Shown here: piece by piece, positions 16,764 to 24,144 of the stretch | Layout: every line of letters starts with the position of its first letter | How positions within the stretch are numbered: position 1 is the stretch's first letter | Assembly: GCA_034433305.1 (NCBI GenBank) | Contig: DAOUAM010000095.1 | Span: 1 to 64,000 of the forward strand | Origin: DAOUAM01 sp034433305 | GTDB lineage: Bacteria; Chloroflexota; Dehalococcoidia; Lucifugimonadales; DAOUAM01 | Direction of reading: 5' to 3' | Length of the DNA stretch: 64,000 bases | Notes under the pieces: model-generated | Databases searched by the model: none | Told to the model about the DNA's origin: nothing | What the model saw: only the letters and a program-made list of their open reading frames with translations | Made by a program: the position numbers and the translations under genes

Positions 16764-18377
16764 GTGCGGCGCTTATGCTGCGACAGGGTAGGGCATGACG
16801 TGGAAGCAGATGTCAGGAACAAGCCTGGAGATGCCCCGGGAAGCTACCTGGCCTCGCTGAACAGGGCTGAGCTGGAGCTGATCAGGTACCTGCGGCGGGC
16901 CAAGGACCAGCTCTCGGCCATTCTGCAGAGCGTGGCCGAGGGAGTGCTTGTGCGCGACCCCGATGGAGGGCTGGTCTATGCCAATGACGGCGCCGCCAGC
17001 GTCCTGGGCTTTTCCTCCTACGTGAAGCTGCTGGAGGCCTCTTCGGAAGGGCTGTCCAGCGCGGTGGAGGTCGCCGACGAGGCCGGCCGCCCGGTACCTG
17101 CCCATAGCCTCCCCTGGATGACCTGCTCCAGGGATGTGGAGCCTTCCAGCGCTGTCTTTCGCTTTCGCGCCAGGGCCACGGGCGAGGAGAGAATAGCGCT
17201 GGTGAGGACAGTCCCCATCCGCGACGAGAATGGCCACGCTCAGTTGCAGGTCAGCACCTTCACCGACATCACTGAGCGCAAGCGGATGGAGGAGGCGCTG
17301 AGGGAGAGCGAGAGGCGGTACCGCAGCCTCTTCGAAAACTCCGCGGATGTCATCTTCCTGGTCACCATGGACGGCCTGATTATGGACGTCAACGAGGCAG
17401 CGCTGGAAGTCTTTGGCTACGCCAGGCAGGAGCTTGTTGGCACCAGCATAGAAAAGCTCTACGTTGACCCCAGCCACAGGAAGGTGCTGCTTGAAAAGGT
17501 CTATCAGGACGGAATCGTCAAGCAACATGAAGTCAGGTTCCGCAGAAAGGACGGGCAGGAGATAGACTGCCTCAAGAGCGCCGCCGTGTACCGGCGCCCC
17601 GATGGCAGTATCGAGGGCTACCAGAGCATCATCCACGACATCACCGAGCGCAAGCGGGCGCAGGAACAGGAGAACGAGGCCAGGCTCCGTTTTCTGAGCG
17701 TGCTGGCCCACGAGCTCCGGACTCCCCTTTCGCCCCTCCTCACCTCAGCGGGCATGCTCCAGGAAGTCCTGACCCTGAAGCCTGGCAGCATCGAGAGCAA
17801 GCTCCTGGACAACCTGCTGGCCGGCGCCAGGATACTGAAGGAGCACATAGACGACCTGCTGGACGTGGCAGCCTTTCAGGCCGGCAGGTTCAGCCTCATG
17901 CCTTCCTGGTTTGACGCCCGGCAGGCCATAGAGGAGACCTGGAGCTTTCTGGCGCCTGAGGCCGAAAAGAAAGGCCAGAAGCTCACACTGGATGTGCCCA
18001 GGCGCTTGCCGGACCTGAAGGCCGACAGGCGACGTTTCCAGCAGGTGCTTCACAACCTGCTCCTCAACGCCATGAAATTCAGCCCCATGGGCACGCCCAT
18101 CACCCTGAGAGTCAGGACGCAGGGCACGTCCCTGCTGGTGCATGTGAAAGACCTGGGCCCTGGCATCAGCAAGGAGGAGCAGGCCAGGCTGTTCCAGCCC
18201 TACTTCAGGGCGGAGCAGGACCGCCAGCGGTTCCCAGGCATGGGGCTGGGCCTCGCCCTCTCCAGGCAGATAGTGGAGGCCCACGGTGGAAGGATTTGGG
18301 TGGAAAGCGAGGTAGGGCAGGGGGCAGTCTTTTCCTTCTCACTGCCGCTGGCTGTCCAGGACGCTGGCGCACAGTAG
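16764..18377 (+). CDS. PAS-PAS sensor histidine kinase
   Basis: 537 residues, soluble. Two PAS domains (about 45-160, ending FTDITERKRM, and 175-295, ending IHDITERKRA) precede HisKA with VLAHELRTPLSPL (H316) and a HATPase with NLLLNAMKFSP, DLGPGISKEE and GMGLGLALS. There is no receiver. It lies 16 bases after the hybrid kinase, so the two are probably cotranscribed and may exchange phosphoryl groups through the hybrid kinase's receiver. The start codon is GTG with GAGGG upstream; a GTG at 16800 is an alternative. Confidence 0.88.
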   Translation: MRRLCCDRVGHDVEADVRNKPGDAPGSYLASLNRAELELIRYLRRAKDQLSAILQSVAEGVLVRDPDGGLVYANDGAASVLGFSSYVKLLEASSEGLSSAVEVADEAGRPVPAHSLPWMTCSRDVEPSSAVFRFRARATGEERIALVRTVPIRDENGHAQLQVSTFTDITERKRMEEALRESERRYRSLFENSADVIFLVTMDGLIMDVNEAALEVFGYARQELVGTSIEKLYVDPSHRKVLLEKVYQDGIVKQHEVRFRRKDGQEIDCLKSAAVYRRPDGSIEGYQSIIHDITERKRAQEQENEARLRFLSVLAHELRTPLSPLLTSAGMLQEVLTLKPGSIESKLLDNLLAGARILKEHIDDLLDVAAFQAGRFSLMPSWFDARQAIEETWSFLAPEAEKKGQKLTLDVPRRLPDLKADRRRFQQVLHNLLLNAMKFSPMGTPITLRVRTQGTSLLVHVKDLGPGISKEEQARLFQPYFRAEQDRQRFPGMGLGLALSRQIVEAHGGRIWVESEVGQGAVFSFSLPLAVQDAGAQ

Positions 18378-18519
18378 CCAGCCCTGCTCCGCCATTGCTG
18401 CCTCGGGGCATACCCCATCAGTCCTGCCCACCCTCGGGACGCTTTCACCCACGGCCCCGCCAACGGGTGGGGCTGGGGGGTGGAGACATCCCTTGTAACA
18501 TGGACGCAACAGGGCACCA

Positions 18520-18599
18520 GCCCCCTTCCTGGCCTTCCCCCACAGGGGGAAGGGACATCCTCGCCCCCAATGGGGGAGAGTTAGAGATGGGGCAGGCCT
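18520..18599 (+). repeat. Dispersed repeat R2, copy A
   Basis: GCCCCCTTCCTGGCCTTCCC, then palindromic blocks CCCCCACAGGGGG and CGCCCCCAATGGGGGAG, ending GGGGCAGGCCT. Near-identical copies lie at 50017-50098 and 50101-50155, with partial copies at 27717-27790 and 36144-36410. It is always intergenic. Confidence 0.7.
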
Positions 18600-18699
18600 G
18601 CCCCATGGGCATCAACTCACAGCAAGGGATAAAGAGCTTGGGAGCACCCTCTTGGAGTCTTTTTTGAGAGGGGAACAGAGATGAAGTCTCCTGGCCCAC

Positions 18700-18733
18700 A
18701 AAAAAGCAGGCCCGACAGTCCTGCCGGGCCTGC
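18700..18733 (-). terminator. Intrinsic terminator on the minus strand
   Basis: Nine-base-pair stem GCAGGCCCG (18706-18714) with CGGGCCTGC (18725-18733) and, read on the minus strand, a run of six T directly after it (18705-18700). No annotated minus-strand gene ends here. The transcript it stops must begin in the 18740-19140 gap. Confidence 0.7.
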
Positions 18734-18842
18734 CCCAACCTTGTCCAGGTCGTAAACAGCCTTTCGCCCCGCATACCCGGTCAATCCGACCGAAGGCCCA
18801 CCCCTGACGGGTATCTGGAACACCCTGACGTCACGCGGGGCC
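18700..18842 (-). ncRNA. Candidate structured RNA ending in a terminator
   Basis: On the minus strand the bases before the terminator fold into nested stems. GCCCCGC (18841-18835) pairs with GCGGGGC (18772-18766), enclosing ATACCCGTCA (18814-18805) paired with TGACCGGGTAT (18783-18773, one bulge). A UUC-capped inner hairpin, then the terminator, follow. This could be a small RNA or a riboswitch without a visible gene. I could match it to no known family (not SRP, 6S, tmRNA or RNase P by their core motifs). Confidence 0.35.
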
Positions 18843-19149
18843 GCCGGCTTTGGAATGCCCTGCCGGCCCGCTCCGCTAACCTCTAGCCTCTGCTACCCGT
18901 GGGCCGACAGGGGCATAGTTCGGGAACTTCCACGTATGGTTGAGCACGTGTCCTCTGACCATACCCACCTCCCTCCTGGCCTTCCGAGTGTCAGAGAGGG
19001 CTATACTCCCTCCACTGAGAAGCCTAGCACACCTGCCATTGATTTTCAATGGTGCACCAGGAAGTTTTCATTGTGACATCCTGCACAAACACATAAAACA
19101 GACCTGGCAGGCTTGTATTACGCCGAATACCGTAATCACCGGCCGGCCC

Positions 19150-19178
19150 TTTACGGCCCGATGGCGCGGTCTTATACT
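19150..19178 (+). promoter_or_regulatory. Promoter of the dehydratase gene
   Basis: TTTACG (19150-19155), a 17-base spacer and TATACT (19173-19178), 41 bases before the start codon. Confidence 0.55.
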
Positions 19179-19219
19179 TCGGGCAGGCTGTCTCTGAAGC
19201 TGGAGAGTGTTGCACCAAG

Positions 19220-20419
19220 ATGAAAATCACGCGCATTGACACCATTCATATCGCCGAGTTCCCACTGCTGCTGTTCGTGCAGGTCCACACCGACGAGGGT
19301 ATCGTGGGCCTGGGGGAGACGTGCTTCGGGCCAGACGCGGCAGCCGCCTTCATCCATTCCCAGGCCGCGCCCTACCTGCTGGGCCAGGACCCGCTGCGCA
19401 TCGAGCGCCACTGGCAGGAAATCTTCACCCTGGGCCGGGCCACCCTGAGCCGTGGCGCCGAAATCCGCGGGCTGTCTGCCCTGGACATAGCCCTGTGGGA
19501 CATCTTCGGCCAGGCCACCGGCCAGCCCGTTTACCAGTTGCTGGGCGGGCTGTACCGCGACCGCATCCAGGTGTACAACACCTGCGCCGGCTACCGCTAC
19601 GGCATCAGCGCCACCAGGCCAGTGGCGCCAGGCTCCTTCCAGCCCTCCACCGAGGGCAAGTACGAGGACCTGGAGGCCTTCCTCTACCGCGCCGATGAGC
19701 TGGCCCAGAGCCTCCTGGGCGAGGGCTTCCGCGCCATGAAGATCTGGCCCTTCGACCAGTTCGTTCCCAAGACCAACGGCCAGTCCATCAGCCTGGAGGA
19801 CCTGGACAAGGGGCTGGAGCCTTTCAGGAAGATACGCAAGGCTGTGGGCAGGCAGATAGAGATCGCCCTGGAGATGCACAGCATGTGGAACCTGCCGACG
19901 GCCATGCGCATCGCCAGGGCGGTGGAGGAGTTCGAGCCTATGTGGTTCGAGGACCCCGTCCGCATGGACAACCTGGACGCCCTGGCCCAGTTCAGGGCCT
20001 CCACGCGGGTGCCCACCTGCGCCAGCGAGATGGTCTCCACCCGCTGGGCCTTCCGCGAGATGCTGGAGCGTCACGCCACCAGCATCGTCATGCTGGACAT
20101 TGCCTGGGTGGGCGGCATATCCGAGGCCAAGCGCATCGCCACGCTGGCCGAGGCCAACCATCTGCCCATCGCTCCCCACGACTGCACTGGCCCGGTGACC
20201 CTCATGGCCTCGGTCCACCTGTGCATGAACGCCCCCAACGCCCTCATCCAGGAGACGGTCAGGGCCTACAACCACGGCTGGTACCCCAGGCTGGTGACCA
20301 GCCTGCCCAGGATAGAGGGCGGCTACGTCTATGCACCTGAAGGCCCCGGCCTGGGCACGGCCCTGCTGCCCGAAGTCCTCCAGCGCCCGGACGCTACCAT
20401 CCGCACCTCCAGGCGCTAG
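19220..20419 (+). CDS. Enolase-superfamily sugar-acid dehydratase (mandelate racemase-like)
   Basis: 399 residues. The N-terminal capping domain (DEGIVGLGETCFGP) precedes a TIM barrel with the catalytic base in AMKIWPFDQ, metal ligands in LEMHSMW, WFEDPVR and CASEM, and the acid histidine in APHDCTGPV. This pattern fits the D-galactonate dehydratase-like branch, which dehydrates sugar acids. It has its own promoter. The stop codon sits inside an 18-bp perfect palindrome (20409-20426). A second, different superfamily member is at 36464. The substrate cannot be told from the sequence. Confidence 0.82.
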   Translation: MKITRIDTIHIAEFPLLLFVQVHTDEGIVGLGETCFGPDAAAAFIHSQAAPYLLGQDPLRIERHWQEIFTLGRATLSRGAEIRGLSALDIALWDIFGQATGQPVYQLLGGLYRDRIQVYNTCAGYRYGISATRPVAPGSFQPSTEGKYEDLEAFLYRADELAQSLLGEGFRAMKIWPFDQFVPKTNGQSISLEDLDKGLEPFRKIRKAVGRQIEIALEMHSMWNLPTAMRIARAVEEFEPMWFEDPVRMDNLDALAQFRASTRVPTCASEMVSTRWAFREMLERHATSIVMLDIAWVGGISEAKRIATLAEANHLPIAPHDCTGPVTLMASVHLCMNAPNALIQETVRAYNHGWYPRLVTSLPRIEGGYVYAPEGPGLGTALLPEVLQRPDATIRTSRR

Positions 20420-20426
20420 CGCCTGG
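20409..20426. repeat. Perfect palindrome over a stop codon
   Basis: CCAGGCGCTAGCGCCTGG contains the TAG stop of the dehydratase gene. It can form a strong hairpin at the end of the mRNA. No T-run follows. Confidence 0.5.
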
Positions 20427-20457
20427 CGACGTCAATTGCGTCTGCACGGCGGTAGGG

Positions 20458-20475
20458 GGCGGGTCTCAGACCCGC
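20458..20475. repeat. Short palindromic repeat, copy 1
   Basis: GCGGGTCT-C-AGACCCGC, perfect 8-bp arms. The 14-base core GGCGGGTCTCAGAC recurs at 39282-39295, also just outside a gene end. It is probably a genome-wide hairpin repeat or terminator element. Confidence 0.5.
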
Positions 20476-20585
20476 TCCTGCATTGCCAAGGGAAAGTGGC
20501 TTGGCATTAATGATGCACGCCCAGCCGGAAAACGCTCAAACAGCCCAGACGCGCTCTGCCCTTGTACAGGTGAGGTCTTCGCCTT

Positions 20586-21491
20586 TTACCCAGCCGCGAT
20601 GGCGGCCACGCCCAGGGTCACGAGGCTGGCGGCTGCTATCTGTCGCCGGTAGGAGCGCAGCGACAGGCTGCGGTGCTCCAGCACGGCCAGCAGCCACCGC
20701 GAGGCCATGATGTAGGCCAGCACCAGCACTGGCCTTATGCTGGTGACTATGGACACAAGTCCCACTGGCCCGTCGCTCACCGCCAGGAACCAGGCGATGA
20801 AGGAGCAAAAGCCGCAGGTCTGGAGCAGCACGAACAGGTAGGTGCGCTGGCGTGGCTGGGCCACCGTGGCGATGATCTCCTCCCTGGCTCCCCTGCGCAG
20901 GCCAGCCGCCATGAACACAGGCGCACCGCCGAAAAACGTCAGCGCGAACATGTTCCAGAAGCTGGTGTAGTCCAGCAGCACCTTGGCGCTGACGTTGTAC
21001 ACGGCGATGCCCATGCTGGCCAGGAGGAGCAGAAAGACGGCGCGGCTCAGCCTCAGCCGGCCGCCCTGGCCTCCCTCCGGCGCCGAGGCCAGCGTTGCGC
21101 CCAGCATGATGGCCACCGCCGCCAGCCACTGGAGCATATGCAGGCTCTCTCCCAGGAACAGCACACCCAGGAGCACCACGTACATGGGGTAGCTGTCAAT
21201 GATGGGCACTACCCTGGAGACGTCCTCCATGCTGAAGCCCTTGATGATGGCTATGGAGACCAGCGCGTTGAAAGCCCCCAGGGCCAGGCCGGCCGCCAGC
21301 ACCCAGGCCGGCATCTCCCACAGGTCGCGGAAGGCCAGGACAATGCCAGTAGCGAAGAGGAGCTGCGTCAGGCCACCCATGGCGTACACCGCGTAGTAGG
21401 AGCGGAAGTGGTTCTGCAGCAGCTCCTTCTGGAGGATGCTGCTGGCCGACGCCAGCACGGCGCTTGTAACCGCGAAGGCTATCCACACCAT
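20586..21491 (-). CDS. EamA-family (DMT) transporter
   Basis: 301 residues with ten predicted membrane helices in two five-helix halves, the drug/metabolite transporter fold. Recognisable segments are SAVLASASSILQKELL at the N-terminus and GFCSFIAWFLAVSDGPVGLV with TSIRPVLVLAYI in the second half. Such proteins export or import small metabolites, and the substrate is unknown. The ATG at 21491 has GGAG about ten bases upstream. It is minus-strand, 134 bases from the MFS gene that precedes it, so they may share a transcript. Confidence 0.82.
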   Translation of the reverse strand: MVWIAFAVTSAVLASASSILQKELLQNHFRSYYAVYAMGGLTQLLFATGIVLAFRDLWEMPAWVLAAGLALGAFNALVSIAIIKGFSMEDVSRVVPIIDSYPMYVVLLGVLFLGESLHMLQWLAAVAIMLGATLASAPEGGQGGRLRLSRAVFLLLLASMGIAVYNVSAKVLLDYTSFWNMFALTFFGGAPVFMAAGLRRGAREEIIATVAQPRQRTYLFVLLQTCGFCSFIAWFLAVSDGPVGLVSIVTSIRPVLVLAYIMASRWLLAVLEHRSLSLRSYRRQIAAASLVTLGVAAIAAG

Positions 21492-21624
21492 GCCTCGGGA
21501 CTCCTTTCAGGAGGCTGCTAGCCGCCTGTCACCGTTGCGCCAGAAACCCCTCCCCCATTCCCCTTCTCCTGTACAACTCCATGCCCGCAGGGCCACAGCA
21601 AAGGCCTCGCGGGCAGCCCGCCGG

Positions 21625-23019
21625 CTAGTGGCCGACGGCCGAGGGCCTCACCCCGTTGGCCCTGGGCACTTGCCGCCTGACCTCCCGCACCCAGGGCAGG
21701 ATGAACAGGGCGGCGGCAAGCCTCAGCACTCCGGACAGCACGAAGAGCGTCAGCAGGTTGCTGCCGGCGATGGCCGGCAGGCGGTCCACCAGGAAGCCGC
21801 CCGTGAGGCCCCCCAGGAATAGCGCCACGCCGTTCAGGGCGTAGTAGTAGGCCACGTTATCGGACCTGTCCTCGTCGCTGGACGCCTCGTAAACAAAGTT
21901 CACGGAGCACAGCGTCATGCCCGCCCAGGACAGGCCGCCGATAACCTGCATGAACAAAGCGTCCAGCGGGTCATTGACCACCAGCCACAGCACGGGCAGC
22001 AGCGGCACGCCCAGGGCCGCTATCCTGATCACCCGCAGGTTGCCGTGGCGGTCGGAGAAGGGGCCCCAGAGCCTCAGCCCGACCATGGTCGCCAGCGTGG
22101 AGGTAACGGCCAGGCCCATGTAGGTGGTATAGCTGAACTGCAAGTCCCTCAACTGGTACACGGTGAAGAAAGGCCCTCCCACGTTGACGGCAAAGTTGAG
22201 GGCGAAGGAGTACAGCAGGAAATGGCCCAGGTTGCTGCGCGGCAGCTCGGCCACGAACCTGATGAAGCTGGGCGACTTGATCCGCGCCTCGTGCAGCGGC
22301 GGCTCATACATCCGGGCGAAGAGGAAGATGGCGGACAGCCGGAACACGGCGGCAAAGGCAAAGAGGGCCACGAAGCCCAGCGTGACCTTGCTCTTGATGG
22401 CGTCCAGGAACACGCCGGCCACCAGGAATATGGCCACCGCTGAGGCGCTGGCGACCAGCGACCTGAGGGCCAGGTACTTGCCGCGCTTCCGAGTGGGCAC
22501 CAGGTCCGAGACCCAGCTTGCCCACGCCGGGTTGGGCAACTCGAAGAACACCAGCACCACCACCGCCATGGACAGCAGCGCCCAGACCCTGTACTGCTCC
22601 GGCATCACCGGCACCAGCATCATACCGACGAAGCCCAGGGCGCTCAGCACCGCCGAGAGCTGCAGCACCAGCTTTCGGCTCCCGAAGCGCCTGATGATGG
22701 CCGGCGCGGTGAGCTGGCTCATGGCCGACACCAGCCGGGGCAGTGTGCTCAGCAGACTGATCTGCACCGGCGTCGCCCGCAGCACCAGCGCCAGGGGCAC
22801 GATAAAGTTCTCCGATATGGCCAGGGCCAGCCGCGATGTGGTGGCCTCGATGCTGGCCAGCCTTAGGGAGCGCCGCACCCTGGCCCTGGCCGCCGAGACG
22901 GGATGGGCAGGGGGCCTCGCGCCAGCTTGCGGCGTGCCCTGCTGGGCCGCCGCCCGGGGTAGGCGAGTTGGCCGGAGTACGTGGGACAAGCTGTGATGCA
23001 GCAGTCCAGTCCTGTTCAT
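21625..23019 (-). CDS. MFS transporter
   Basis: 464 residues with about 12 membrane helices. The MFS signature regions are present (IIRRFGSRKLVL, LVPTRKRGKYLALRS, GPFSDRHGNLRVIRI). The N-terminal 45 residues are basic and cytoplasmic. I chose the ATG at 23019; the open frame runs to 23115 without features. It resembles in overall plan the larger MFS protein at 24145, which keeps the same SWVSDLVP/SWLRDLVP loop and NVGGPFFTVY/NLAVPFFTVY segment, so the two are probably distant paralogues. The substrate is unknown. Confidence 0.82.
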   Translation of the reverse strand: MNRTGLLHHSLSHVLRPTRLPRAAAQQGTPQAGARPPAHPVSAARARVRRSLRLASIEATTSRLALAISENFIVPLALVLRATPVQISLLSTLPRLVSAMSQLTAPAIIRRFGSRKLVLQLSAVLSALGFVGMMLVPVMPEQYRVWALLSMAVVVLVFFELPNPAWASWVSDLVPTRKRGKYLALRSLVASASAVAIFLVAGVFLDAIKSKVTLGFVALFAFAAVFRLSAIFLFARMYEPPLHEARIKSPSFIRFVAELPRSNLGHFLLYSFALNFAVNVGGPFFTVYQLRDLQFSYTTYMGLAVTSTLATMVGLRLWGPFSDRHGNLRVIRIAALGVPLLPVLWLVVNDPLDALFMQVIGGLSWAGMTLCSVNFVYEASSDEDRSDNVAYYYALNGVALFLGGLTGGFLVDRLPAIAGSNLLTLFVLSGVLRLAAALFILPWVREVRRQVPRANGVRPSAVGH

Positions 23020-23201
23020 ACCAGACTTCTTACCAGTCTGCCCAGAACGCACAGTGGCCGCCCCAGGATGCCCTTGCGCGTCCTGGGGCGGCCAGCGTTT
23101 CCAGGCAAAAGCCAAAACTATGCAATGTACATAAGGGCAGGTGACACCACGGCGCGGGACAGACTCGGGCTGAGGCTCACAGGGTTGTTACTGCTGGGAG
23201 T

Positions 23202-23561
23202 TCAGGGGAGACGTGTGGGGGGATGAGGCCTCGTCCTCGACTTCACCACCACTTTGGGAGGGCGACGGTCCAGCAGGTGGACAGTGCCGTTTTTCTCAAC
23301 GCGTCCCACGAAGAGGACGAGTTCCTGGCGAGTGTCCAGGTCGTCGTAGCTGCGGACCAGCGCAGCGTCATTCCAGGCGGCCAGCGCCGCGTCGTAAATC
23401 CGCAGGAACTTCACCGGCTTGTCTGTAAACCACCCCTCCTTCTCCAGGCACCGCAGATTGGAAAGGTCTCCGGGACCTAAATGAAAGCGGGATACCAGGG
23501 CTCTCTGGACCTCGACCGACAACTCCTGGGGGCCTTTACCACGCCAGAACTGCCAGCGCAT
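23202..23561 (-). CDS. Hypothetical protein
   Basis: 119 residues, soluble, tryptophan-rich start MRWQFWRGKGPQELSVEV, no motif I recognise. The middle (VSRFHLGPGDLSNLRCLEKE) looks like a well-formed helical domain. The C-terminus is basic. I chose the ATG at 23561; upstream codons (to 23666) run through the AT-rich regulatory region and are probably not translated. It is divergent from the wHTH gene, with an 11-bp palindrome between them, so it may be a target of that regulator. Confidence 0.6.
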   Translation of the reverse strand: MRWQFWRGKGPQELSVEVQRALVSRFHLGPGDLSNLRCLEKEGWFTDKPVKFLRIYDAALAAWNDAALVRSYDDLDTRQELVLFVGRVEKNGTVHLLDRRPPKVVVKSRTRPHPPTRLP

Positions 23562-23606
23562 TCTTACATGTTTCCCTGGCCCTGATTCACTTGCCCTTTT
23601 GCTATC

Positions 23607-23641
23607 ATCATGGTACGTTGAACTGAGAATCGTACCATGAT
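23607..23641. promoter_or_regulatory. Operator-like palindrome in divergent promoter region
   Basis: Perfect 11-bp arms ATCATGGTACG (23607-23617) and CGTACCATGAT (23631-23641) around 13 bases. The region 23600-23700 is far more AT-rich than the rest of the window. A further ATCATG half-site follows near 23672. Confidence 0.6.
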
Positions 23642-23646
23642 ATATA
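23618..23646 (+). promoter_or_regulatory. Promoter toward the wHTH gene, overlapped by the palindrome
   Basis: TTGAAC (23618-23623), a 17-base spacer and TATATA (23641-23646). The palindrome's left arm abuts the -35 and its right arm fills the spacer, so a bound regulator would block this promoter. Confidence 0.55.
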
Positions 23647-23795
23647 AAACATGAAAAGAATATCATGAAAAAGGTAGCACGAATACATGCTCGTTGTCAA
23701 TAGGCAGAGGGGTCAATCACTGTCGTCGGTGGAGTGGAGCAGGAGGGGCGGGATGCCCCCGCCGCAAGCGGACTTCTTGTGAAGGGGGAGAGAGA

Positions 23796-24107
23796 GTGCC
23801 ATCCTGGACGTTTATAACCAATCACGGCGCGGTGCTGGCCTACGTAGCCCAGCACGGCCAGATCACCGCCAGGGAGATAGCATCCGAGCTGGGCATTACC
23901 GAGCGCTCGGTGCATCGGATAATATCAGACCTGGAAGAGGCGGGCTACCTGTCGCGGCACAGGGACGGAAGGGTCAATCGTTACGAGGTCAACGCCGACC
24001 TGCCTCTTCGCCACCCCGACAAGCGTGATACTGTGGTGGGCGAGTTGCTCAAGGTGCTGTTGCCCGACGGCCACGAACTGGAAGCGGAAGAGTCCGCTGG
24101 GCAGTAG
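23796..24107 (+). CDS. Winged helix-turn-helix regulator
   Basis: 103 residues. The wHTH covers about 5-75: WTFITNHGAVLAYVAQHGQI, then TAREIASELGITERSVHRII (recognition helix), DLEEAGYLSRHRDGRVNRY (wing) and the PLRHP motif common in small MarR/ArsR-like regulators. The start is the GTG at 23796 after a GGGGGAG ribosome site; the frame extends to 23694 with no homology. It is a DNA-binding repressor or activator, probably autoregulated through the palindrome upstream. It may also control the divergent hypothetical gene. Confidence 0.8.
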   Translation: MPSWTFITNHGAVLAYVAQHGQITAREIASELGITERSVHRIISDLEEAGYLSRHRDGRVNRYEVNADLPLRHPDKRDTVVGELLKVLLPDGHELEAEESAGQ

Positions 24108-24144
24108 CAGGGACATGGCCGCAGAGGTGGGCCAGTAGCGGCGC

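Noticed and set aside
18700..18842. SRP RNA, 6S RNA or tmRNA
   Set aside because: None of the conserved core motifs (GGAAG/AGCAG loop of SRP, central bubble of 6S, tmRNA ends) is present.
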